Below, one piece after another: positions 23,227-29,687 of a DNA stretch of 32,087 bases (position 1 is its first letter; the number at the start of each line of letters is the position of its first letter). This stretch comes from Gemmatimonadota bacterium (GTDB taxonomy: Bacteria; Gemmatimonadota; Gemmatimonadetes; Palauibacterales; Palauibacteraceae): NCBI GenBank assembly GCA_022360695.1, contig JAKSCH010000485.1:1-32087 (forward strand), given 5' to 3'. The notes beneath the pieces were generated by a model. It saw only the letters and a program-made list of their open reading frames with translations. It searched no databases and was not told the DNA's origin. The position numbers and the translations under genes were made by a program.

Positions 23227-24345
23227 TCAGAGGCGCGTTTCGGGACCCCTCGAACGCTGGATCTTCCAACGATCGACCACGTCCGCCCCCCGGACGACGG
23301 TGAAATGGTCGAATTGGGCCACGGTGAGACAGGCGTGGTTGGGGAGGATCCGGAGCTTCTCGCCGACGGAGCGGGGCGCCGAGATCCTTCCGTGCTCCTG
23401 GCTCACGGAAGTCACGCGGCTCTCGGACAACGATCGGCCCTCGAGGTCCGCGTACAGCCGACCGAAATGCGACGGCTCGTCGAGGCCGACGTCCTTCGAC
23501 AGCGTGAGGGCGCCGCAATCCGCGACGCAGTCGTTTCGCCCGACCGGTGCCGAGACGACGGTCGAGAGCACGCTCACGGCGCAGCGATCGAGCTCGCATG
23601 CGCCGAGCCGGAGCTGGGTATAGTCGTAGACGGCGTAGTTGCCCGGTCTCGCCTCGTCGATCCCGCTCAGGTCTTCCACGAGCGACATACCGGGGGTGGA
23701 GCCCACCGAGAGCGTCCCGGGGTCGATCCCGCGGGCATGGATCCGCTCGCCGACCTCGACCATCGCTCGCCGCTCCTCCTCGGCGATCGCGAGGATCTCG
23801 TCGGCGTCCGCCGCGTGGTACGTATGACCGGCGTGCGTGAAGCACCCGCGGAGGCGCAGCGCGGGGTGCGCATCGAGTCGCTCCGCCAGCGAGAGGAGCT
23901 CATCGGCTCGGGCTGGCACGCCCGTCCGCCCGTACCCGGAGTCCACCTCGAGCCAGACCGAGAGCGGGGCTCCCTCCCGCGCCAGAGCGTCGACCGCGGT
24001 CGCCGAGTCGACCGCGATCCCGAGCTCGATGTCTCGAGCCAGCTCGACGACCTCGGGAATCCGGGACGGGCTCACCGGAAACGCCCAGAGCAGGTCCGTG
24101 AAGCCCGCCGCCGAGAAGGCCCGGGCTTCCTCGAGCGTCGAGACCGTGAACGCGGCGGCGCCCGCGGATCGCTGCAACCGGGCTACGTCGAGGCATTTGT
24201 GTGTCTTGAGGTGGGGGCGCAGACGCACGCCGAGACGGTCGGCCCGATCCTGCATCGCCCGGATGTTGACCTCCAGGGCGTCGAGATCGAGGAGGAGGGC
24301 CGGGGTCGGGAGGTCTTCCAGCGCGTCGATACGGTCGAAGTTCAC
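23227..24345 (-). CDS. D-threonine aldolase / D-serine dehydratase family PLP enzyme
   Basis: The 372-residue protein is a fold-type III (alanine racemase-like barrel) PLP enzyme. LPTPALLLDLDAL opens the barrel, RPHLKTHK holds the PLP lysine (probably Lys47), WLEVDSGYGRTGV and GCFTHAGHTYH line the site, VGSTPGMS is the phosphate-binding loop, and ADCGALTLSKD plus PNHACLTV form the C-terminal domain. The H337-x-C339 pair is like the zinc site of eukaryotic-type D-serine dehydratases rather than the H-x-D metal pair of D-threonine aldolase. It should cleave or deaminate a D-amino acid with a beta-hydroxyl group. I chose the GTG at 24345 because the conserved N-terminus starts right after it; a TTG at 24405 would add 20 residues. 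It is divergent from the third sigma factor. Confidence 0.86.
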   Translation of the reverse strand: MNFDRIDALEDLPTPALLLDLDALEVNIRAMQDRADRLGVRLRPHLKTHKCLDVARLQRSAGAAAFTVSTLEEARAFSAAGFTDLLWAFPVSPSRIPEVVELARDIELGIAVDSATAVDALAREGAPLSVWLEVDSGYGRTGVPARADELLSLAERLDAHPALRLRGCFTHAGHTYHAADADEILAIAEEERRAMVEVGERIHARGIDPGTLSVGSTPGMSLVEDLSGIDEARPGNYAVYDYTQLRLGACELDRCAVSVLSTVVSAPVGRNDCVADCGALTLSKDVGLDEPSHFGRLYADLEGRSLSESRVTSVSQEHGRISAPRSVGEKLRILPNHACLTVAQFDHFTVVRGADVVDRWKIQRSRGPETRL

Positions 24346-24378
24346 GGGGCCAAGGTAGTCGTGGCCAGGGGCTTCCGC

Positions 24379-24384
24379 TAAAAT
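24379..24384 (+). promoter_or_regulatory. Possible -10 element for the third ECF sigma operon
   Basis: TAAAAT is a 5/6 match to the housekeeping -10 consensus and sits 40 bases before the proposed sigma start in an otherwise GC-rich 78-base divergent gap. No good -35 lies 17 bases upstream. The same A/T-rich patch, read on the minus strand (ATTTTA), could serve the PLP enzyme gene instead. Confidence 0.3.
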
Positions 24385-24423
24385 TGGACGGTGGAGTGAC
24401 CCCAAGCCCCTAGAGGTCGTCTT

Positions 24424-25020
24424 ATTCGCGAAGAAGAGATCCCCCGGATCGGCCCGGAAGGCCGCGTCCGGAGCGATGAACCGGACGATGCGGACATAGT
24501 CCGCGCCGTTCTCGCCGGCGACCAGGAGGCTTATGCGGTCCTCGTGCGGCGGTACAAGGACGTTTTGTACCGGTACGCCGAGCGGATGACCGGCAGGCCC
24601 GACGACGCGGCGGACGTGGTCCAGCAGGCGTTCATCAAGGGGTTTCGGAGCCTAGATCGCTGCCGCGATCCGGAGCGCGTAGGGGGCTGGCTGTTCAGGA
24701 TCGCGGTGAACCTGTGCAAAGACCAGCTCAAGGGTCGCGCGAAGCGCGAGGTGTCGTTGGATGCGGTGGGACCCATTCGCGCGACGCGGGGTCTTCCCGA
24801 GGAAGGGGCGGAACGTGCGGAGGTTCGAGAGGAGATCTACCGGGCCCTCCAGTCGCTGAGCGATGAGCAGCGCGAAGCGTTCGTGCTCAAGCACGTGGAG
24901 GGTTGGTCATACGAGGAGATGGCGGAGAAGATGAACGTCTCCGTCTCGGCGTTGAAGATGCGTGTCCACCGGGCGCGCGATCAGTTGCAGGCGTTGTTAG
25001 CGAGTTATCGCCATGAATAA
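24424..25020 (+). CDS. ECF RNA polymerase sigma factor (third), unusual start
   Basis: Region 2 (ADIVRAVLAGDQEAYAVLV, RRYKDVLYRYAERMTG, DDAADVVQQAFIKGFRSLD, VGGWLFRIAVNLCKDQ) and region 4 (LQSLSDEQREAFVLKHVEG, SYEEMAEKMNVSVSALKMR) mark an ECF factor. The first standard start in frame, GTG at 24544, would delete the first helix of region 2, which is plainly present upstream in the same frame. Going back to the preceding stop at 24397 there is no ATG, GTG or TTG. An ATT at 24424, seven bases after AGAGG (24412-24416), would begin a normal N-terminus (IREEEIPRIG) and is the best candidate; it may also be an ATG altered by a base-call error. The stop overlaps the next start by eight bases. The product is 198 residues from the ATT or 158 from the GTG. 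Confidence 0.85.
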   Translation: MREEEIPRIGPEGRVRSDEPDDADIVRAVLAGDQEAYAVLVRRYKDVLYRYAERMTGRPDDAADVVQQAFIKGFRSLDRCRDPERVGGWLFRIAVNLCKDQLKGRAKREVSLDAVGPIRATRGLPEEGAERAEVREEIYRALQSLSDEQREAFVLKHVEGWSYEEMAEKMNVSVSALKMRVHRARDQLQALLASYRHE

Positions 25021-25657
25021 GGAACTGAACAGATACCTGGACGGGGAGCTCGAGCCGAACGAGCTCTCGGCCGAGCTCAAGGGCGAGGCGGAGGCGTGGG
25101 ATGCGTTCCTGACGGATGTCCGCGAGTCCGGCGCGTCCGAGGCGCCGGTCGGGCTCGAGTCGATGGTCATGGACTCGGTCCGGGCCGAGCGGAAGGCGCC
25201 GTGGTCACGGCTGATCGACTGGTGGGTGAACCCGCAGTCGCTTCGGATTCGACCGCTCATCGGCCTCGCCGCCGCGGCGGCGATCGCGACGTTCTTCCTG
25301 CTGCCGAACGACGCGGTCCTCCCGGCTGAGCCGGCCGGCGCCGCCACCGCGCTGGTCGGCGAGGAAGCGGTGTATGTCCAGTTCGTGCTGGAGGCGCCCG
25401 AGGCGCAGTCGGTCGCGGTGGCAGGCGACTTCAACGACTGGTCGCCGGACATCGGGCTCGCGGATCCGGACGGCGATGGGATCTGGGCCGGTCGGGTGAG
25501 GTTGGCTCCGGGCGTCCACAAGTACATGTTCCTCGTAGACGGGCAGCAGTGGGTGACCGACCCGCTCGCCGAGCGATACACGGAAGACGGGTTCGGCAAT
25601 CGGAACGCCGTCATCGCCATCACCGGTGGAGCCGGAGCGGGCTCGCTCGCTCCCTAG
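25013..25657 (+). CDS. Putative anti-sigma membrane protein with glycogen-binding-like domain
   Basis: The ATG at 25013 overlaps the sigma stop by eight bases. The 214-residue protein has a short acidic cytoplasmic segment (MNKELNRYLDGELEPNEL) like the N-terminus of some anti-sigma factors but without zinc-binding cysteines. One transmembrane helix follows (about 82-97), and then an extracytoplasmic domain (about 119-203) with the CBM48/AMPK glycogen-binding hallmarks VAVAGDFNDWSPD, GDGIWAGRVRLAPGVHKYMF, LVDGQQWVTDP and FGNRNAV. In AMPK-beta and isoamylase-type proteins, the tryptophans of such domains contact glucan. Here the domain faces the periplasm, so sensing of a carbohydrate or a protein partner is possible. 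Anti-sigma function is inferred from overlap with the sigma gene and topology. Confidence 0.82.
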   Translation: MNKELNRYLDGELEPNELSAELKGEAEAWDAFLTDVRESGASEAPVGLESMVMDSVRAERKAPWSRLIDWWVNPQSLRIRPLIGLAAAAAIATFFLLPNDAVLPAEPAGAATALVGEEAVYVQFVLEAPEAQSVAVAGDFNDWSPDIGLADPDGDGIWAGRVRLAPGVHKYMFLVDGQQWVTDPLAERYTEDGFGNRNAVIAITGGAGAGSLAP

Positions 25658-25686
25658 GCGTTGACGTCGGAGTTCGGAGTAGGGAC

Positions 25687-26376
25687 ATGGTTCGCCGAGG
25701 ATTCTTCACCGCATCGATCGTCGCCCTGGGGCTTTCGTCGACGGCGCTCGCCGCTCAGACGGACGACCTGGCGCGCGTGCGCGCCGCGTACGGGGAGGTC
25801 GACGCCGCGCGGATCGCGGCGGTCATCCAGCGCGGCGTCGACAACGAGCTGCCTCGCCGGTTGCTGGTCGAAAAGGCGCTCGAAGGGACGGCGAAACGGA
25901 TGCCCGCCGACGCCGTGCTCGCCGCGGTGACCACCCTCGAGCGTGAGCTACGCGCCGCCGCGACGGTCGTGTGGCCGGATCAAGACGCCGAGACGCTCGA
26001 GAAGACGGCCGACGCGCTGCGTCACGGTATCGATCGCGCGTTGCTCGTCGAGCTTCACCGGGAACGGCCGGAGGAGTTCCCCATGATGATCGTCGCCATC
26101 GAGGATCTCATCCATGTCGGGGTCGATCCGGATGTCGCGGAGGACATGGTGCGCGCCGCCGCCACGAGCGGCTTGAGCGGCCACGAGACGCTCGGGCTGC
26201 CTGCGACCGTACGCCGACTCGTGCGCGAAGGGAGCACGCCTCGCGACGCCGCCAGCTCGGTGCGCGCCGGTATCCGCCCCGGCGGAACCGACGTCCCGCC
26301 GAGCGTGGACGAGCGTTTCCGCGACGTCCCCTCCACCGCCGGGGGGCGGGGACGAAGCATCCCTCCCATCCTCTAG
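25687..26376 (+). CDS. Secreted helical protein of the third ECF operon
   Basis: From the ATG at 25687 (AGGG just upstream) the 229-residue protein has a clear signal peptide (MVRRGFFTASIVALGLSS, probable cleavage after TALA). The mature part is mostly helical, with short repeated units such as AARIAAVIQRGVDNELP and ALRHGIDRALLVELHRE that suggest a helical-repeat fold. A Gly/Arg/Pro-rich tail closes it. I do not recognise the family. It follows the CBM-containing protein by 29 bases and is the last gene of the operon, so it is likely expressed with this sigma system and acts in the periplasm. The open frame upstream of 25687 overlaps the preceding gene and is not used. Confidence 0.72.
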   Translation: MVRRGFFTASIVALGLSSTALAAQTDDLARVRAAYGEVDAARIAAVIQRGVDNELPRRLLVEKALEGTAKRMPADAVLAAVTTLERELRAAATVVWPDQDAETLEKTADALRHGIDRALLVELHRERPEEFPMMIVAIEDLIHVGVDPDVAEDMVRAAATSGLSGHETLGLPATVRRLVREGSTPRDAASSVRAGIRPGGTDVPPSVDERFRDVPSTAGGRGRSIPPIL

Positions 26377-26400
26377 GGGCCCCGCACTCGACTGGTTCCC

Positions 26401-26422
26401 GGGGTCACTCCACCCCTATACT
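26401..26422 (+). promoter_or_regulatory. Candidate promoter/operator of the FabH-like gene
   Basis: TATACT (26417-26422) is a good -10 match 30 bases before the TTG start. Just upstream, GGGGTCACTCCACC (26401-26414) occurs again in inverted orientation at 24390-24403, upstream of the PLP enzyme gene and next to an A/T-rich -10-like patch. In both places the 14-mer points toward the gene start, which suggests a shared regulator site. Confidence 0.4.
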
Positions 26423-26451
26423 CTCGCTCGCCACGAGGGGAGGAGGGGGCC

Positions 26452-27519
26452 TTGTCCGATCGAACCACGGCCGCGATCGCCGGCACGGGGAGCTTCCTGC
26501 CGGCCGATAGCATAGACAACTTCGCGCTCTACGAGATGGGCACGCTACGGGACGACTTCGATGTCGAGCAGGCCCGCGGAAGCCTCCGATCCGTCGAGGG
26601 AGCCGACGCGTTGTCCGAGCACGAAGTCTTCGACCGCTGGGCCCGGCAGGTCACCGGGATCAAGGAGCGACGGTACCTGACGCCCGAGTCCGGGCTGACG
26701 ACCGAGGACATGTGCGCGCGGGCCGGCCAGCGGGCGTTGGAGGCCGCCGGTATGGAGGCGTCCGAGCTCGACCTCATCTTCGCCGCTTCGCTGACCGGTG
26801 CCGACGAAGTGCCCAACGTCGCCTGCACCGTCGCGGAGCGGATCGGTGCCCCGCAGCTGGGCGGCTACGTGCTCAACGCGGCGTGCGCCGGGTTCGTTCA
26901 TGCCATCGGAGCCGGCTGGTCATCGATCGTGAGCGGGATGGCCGAGCGGGTCCTCGTCGTGTCGGGCGACGCGCTCACACGCGCGGTCGACTACACGGAT
27001 GTCCGCACGGCGGTCGTGTTCGGCGACGGCGCCGGCGCGGTCGTCCTCGAGCGCTCCGAGGGCGACACGGGGCTGCTCGGGCGACCGGTCATGGCCAGCG
27101 AGTTCTCACGCGCGCCGCTGTACATGGTGGGGCAGGGCTGGGAAGAGGAGGACGAGCCGTTTCCCGTCCTCCACATGCACGGCGGGCCACGGATTCTCCG
27201 AAACGCGATCACGAAGATGGCCGAGGTCGGCGAGCGGGCGCTCGAGACGGCGTCGCTCTCCTGGCGGGACGTCGACTTCGTGATTCCGCACCAGGCGAAC
27301 CTCCGGATCACGAAGGGTCTCGAGAAGCACCTCGATCTCGAGAGCGGTCACGTCATCCACAACATCGAGCGGTACGGCAACATGTCGGCATCGACGGTGG
27401 CCGTCGCCTTCGATGAAGTGGTGCGCGGGAAGCACGGTCCGGTGCCTGAGCCCGCGACCTACGTGCTGACCGCGATCGGGGGCGGGTACACCATGGCGGG
27501 AGCGGTCGTCCGAGTCTGA
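26452..27519 (+). CDS. 3-oxoacyl-ACP synthase III (FabH) family protein
   Basis: The 355-residue thiolase-fold enzyme has the complete Cys-His-Asn triad: Cys145 (LNAACAGFVHAIG), His280 (VIPHQANLRI) and Asn310 (RYGNMSAST), plus GDGAGAVVLE and a C-terminal GGGYTMAGAVV. It should condense an acyl-CoA or acyl thioester with malonyl-ACP, or do a related acyl transfer. A segment of about 35 residues (NFALYEMGTLRDD to HEVFDRW, roughly 23-63) between the first strand and VTGIKERRYL makes it longer than housekeeping FabH (about 320), so a specialised role in lipid or secondary metabolism is possible. The start is a TTG at 26452 supported by a strong GGAGGAGG eight bases upstream. No other fatty-acid genes are adjacent. 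Confidence 0.92.
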   Translation: MSDRTTAAIAGTGSFLPADSIDNFALYEMGTLRDDFDVEQARGSLRSVEGADALSEHEVFDRWARQVTGIKERRYLTPESGLTTEDMCARAGQRALEAAGMEASELDLIFAASLTGADEVPNVACTVAERIGAPQLGGYVLNAACAGFVHAIGAGWSSIVSGMAERVLVVSGDALTRAVDYTDVRTAVVFGDGAGAVVLERSEGDTGLLGRPVMASEFSRAPLYMVGQGWEEEDEPFPVLHMHGGPRILRNAITKMAEVGERALETASLSWRDVDFVIPHQANLRITKGLEKHLDLESGHVIHNIERYGNMSASTVAVAFDEVVRGKHGPVPEPATYVLTAIGGGYTMAGAVVRV

Positions 27520-27669
27520 CCGACCGGCCGCCGACGCGCGACACCGGCGCGGCCGCCTCGCCGGACGGCTGCCCACGCACTTCGTCGCGTTTGCAACCCT
27601 CGCCGCATCCGCACCATCAGAGTCTCGAAGACGACGTACCGTCTCGACCCCCGACCCGGAGACCCGATC

Positions 27670-27790
27670 ATGATCTCGATGTTCCGGAAGACGCTCCCGG
27701 CCGCGCTCATCGTCGGCGCAGCGGCCGCCTCGCCCGGTGCCGCGCAGTGGGACGACGACTGCGATCACCGGCGGACGCTGTCCCTCGATC
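27670..27790 (+). pseudogene. Start of a secreted protein, cut at a junction
   Basis: The frame begins MISMFRKTLPAALIVGAAAA with a signal peptide, a likely cleavage after PGAA, and a mature start QWDDDCDHRRTLSLD. GGAGACC lies seven bases upstream. After about residue 40 the frame continues only as the antisense of a glutamine synthetase gene, so the rest of the original gene is missing. The promoter region 27,520-27,669 has no recognisable gene and only a weak TTGCAA at 27,592. The function cannot be told from 40 residues. Confidence 0.6.
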
Positions 27791-27800
27791 TCGGCGCGCT
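27780..27800. other. Junction of two truncated genes (probable contig chimera or breakpoint)
   Basis: Here the plus-strand secreted-protein start and the minus-strand glutamine synthetase start run head-on into each other. The last synthetase-like codons (RSILKRQLERAE) end near 27,790, and the secreted-protein sequence is plausible up to about the same base. No insertion-sequence end, tRNA or long direct repeat is visible. Confidence 0.6.
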
Positions 27801-28191
27801 CGAGCTGACGCTTCAGGATGCTGCGCGGCGCGACGGCGACCGCGTCGCCGGCCTCGGTCTCGCAGTCGCACAGGACCAGCGCCGTGTTGTCCTGCCAGGC
27901 GACCTTGCGCAGGGTGCCGAGGTCGGGCACCGCGTGGAGGTCGCCGTAGCCGGTCTCCCAGCTCGTGAACGCGTAGCCGGGCGTCGGGTCCATCTCCATG
28001 TCGCACGCGAGCAGGTAGTCGCAGACGTGCATCCCGCCGTTCGCCACGGACTCCAGGAAGAAGTGGCCCGTGATGCGCTTGCCCACGAGCCGGCCGTAGA
28101 GGTCGGGGAAGGCCGTGATGACGGTGTCGACCGATCCCGTCTCGACCGCCCGGGTGAGCTCCTCGAGGCTGAAGCGTCCGGCCGCGCTCAC
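27790..28191 (-). pseudogene. Glutamine synthetase family, N-terminal fragment
   Basis: From the GTG at 28191 (overlapping the purF stop by four bases, GTGA) about 134 residues of a glutamine synthetase-like protein can be read: FPDLYGRLVGKRITGHFFLE, HVCDYLLACDMEMDPTPGYA, GYGDLHAVPDLGTLRKVAWQ and RSILKRQLERAE. This is the beta-grasp N-terminal domain of the PuuA/GlnT-like branch. The catalytic domain, which would begin with a metal-binding ELEF-type motif, is missing because the sequence switches at about 27,790. The frame stays open beyond, but the residues there are the antisense of the ketoacyl synthase region and do not belong to the enzyme. A gamma-glutamyl ligase of the same family is equally possible. 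Confidence 0.75.
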
Positions 28192-29678
28192 GCCGTGGGC
28201 TCTCCGTCCTCGTCGATGGGGCGGAACAGCGAGAGCTGCGGCGCCCGGGCCTCGTCCAGGATCGGCACGGGGTAGTCGTCGGAGAAGCAGGCGTCGCAGT
28301 GGCCGTGCTTGAGCTCCTGGCCGAGCCCGCGCAGGCCCTCGAGGGTCAGGTAGCCGAGCGTGTCGGCGCCGATCGCCACGCGGATCTCGTCGAGGTCGTG
28401 GGTGGCGGCGAGGAGCTCGCCCTTCGTGGGCATGTCGATGCCGTAGTGGCACGGCCGGATGGTCGGCGGCGCCGAGATGCGCACGTGGATCTCGCGGGCG
28501 CCGGCGGCGCGCATCATGTTCGAGATCTTGAGCGTGCTCGTCCCGCGCACGATCGAGTCGTCGACGAGCACGACCCGCTTGCCGTCGAGGATTCCCCGGA
28601 TCGGGTTGTGCTTGATCTTCACCCCGAAGTTCCGGATCGACTGCGCCGGCTCGATGAAGGTCCGCCCGACGAAGTGGTTGCGGATGATCGCCGTCTCGTA
28701 GGGGATGTCCGACTCCTCGGCGTAGCCGAGGGCGGCGACGCTCCCGGAGTCGAGGAGCGGGACGACCATGTCCGCTTCGACCGGATGCTCCCGCGCGAGC
28801 ATGCGGCCGAGCTCCTTGCGGAAGTTGTAGACGTTCGAGCCCGGCAGGTTCGAGTCGGGCCGCGCGAAGTAGATGTACTCGAAGATGCAGAACGCCTCGC
28901 GCGCGGGCCGCGGGAAGGGGCGGAACGAGCGCAGCCGGCCCCGGCGCACGACGACGACCTCGCCCGGCTCGAGGTGGCGCTCGACGGTCGCCCCGATCAG
29001 GTCCAGCGCGCAGGTCTCGCTGGCGGCGACCCAGGCGCCGTCCAGGCGGCCGAGCACCAGCGGCCGGAACCCGTGGGCGTCGCGCACCGCGACGAGCGCG
29101 TCGTGGGTGAGCATGACCAGGCTGAAGGCGCCCTTCAGCCGCGAGAGGGCGTCGACCAGGCGCTCCTCGAGGGTCGCCTCCCGCGAGCGCGCGAGCAGGT
29201 GGACGATGACCTCGCTGTCGGAGGTCGTGCTGAAGATCGCGCCCCGGCCCTCGAGCTCGCGGCGCACGGCGCCGGCGTTCACGAGGTTGCCGTTGTGGGC
29301 GAGCGCCACGGGGCCGCCGTCGGTGTTGGCGCAGAAGGGCTGGGCGTTGCGCAGCAGGCTCTCGCCCGTCGTCGAGTAGCGCACGTGGCCGATGGCGTGC
29401 CGGCCGGGCAGCCGCCCGAGGATCTTCTCGTTGAAGACGTCCGAGACCAGGCCCATCGCCCGGTGCACGAACTGCTCGCCGCCCTGCGTCGAGCAGATGC
29501 CGGCGCTCTCCTGGCCGCGGTGCTGGAGCGCATAGAGGGCCAGGTAGGCGATGTTGCTCGCCTCGGAGTGGCCGTGGACGCCGACGATCCCGCACTCGTC
29601 CTTCACGCGCTCGGCCTCGCGCAGGCGCGCGGCCTCGGCGAGCTCCTGGGGATCGAACGGGGGCGCTTCGTGGGACAA
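28188..29678 (-). CDS. purF: Amidophosphoribosyltransferase
   Basis: This enzyme makes phosphoribosylamine from PRPP and glutamine, the first committed step of purine synthesis. The glutaminase nucleophile is Cys29 in DECGIVGVHG, after a 28-residue leader that resembles the propeptide removed in Bacillus-type enzymes. QHRGQESAGI, GHVRYSTTG and LAHNGNLVN build the glutamine site; RVVLVDDSIVRGTSTLKI is the PRPP loop. Cysteines in FCIFEYIYFARPDS, RPCHYGID and HCDACF match the four ligands of the [4Fe-4S] cluster, so this is the iron-sulfur type. The start is the TTG at 29678, 9 bases after the cdsA stop; a GTG just before the nucleophile is a less likely alternative. Length of 496 residues is usual. 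Confidence 0.95.
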   Translation of the reverse strand: MSHEAPPFDPQELAEAARLREAERVKDECGIVGVHGHSEASNIAYLALYALQHRGQESAGICSTQGGEQFVHRAMGLVSDVFNEKILGRLPGRHAIGHVRYSTTGESLLRNAQPFCANTDGGPVALAHNGNLVNAGAVRRELEGRGAIFSTTSDSEVIVHLLARSREATLEERLVDALSRLKGAFSLVMLTHDALVAVRDAHGFRPLVLGRLDGAWVAASETCALDLIGATVERHLEPGEVVVVRRGRLRSFRPFPRPAREAFCIFEYIYFARPDSNLPGSNVYNFRKELGRMLAREHPVEADMVVPLLDSGSVAALGYAEESDIPYETAIIRNHFVGRTFIEPAQSIRNFGVKIKHNPIRGILDGKRVVLVDDSIVRGTSTLKISNMMRAAGAREIHVRISAPPTIRPCHYGIDMPTKGELLAATHDLDEIRVAIGADTLGYLTLEGLRGLGQELKHGHCDACFSDDYPVPILDEARAPQLSLFRPIDEDGEPTA

Positions 29679-29687
29679 GGCGGGAAC

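Noticed and set aside
24476-24499. Seven-codon ATG open frame within the start of the third sigma gene
   Set aside because: It overlaps the in-frame sigma region 2 coding sequence; it has no clear ribosome-binding site, and such short frames are common by chance.
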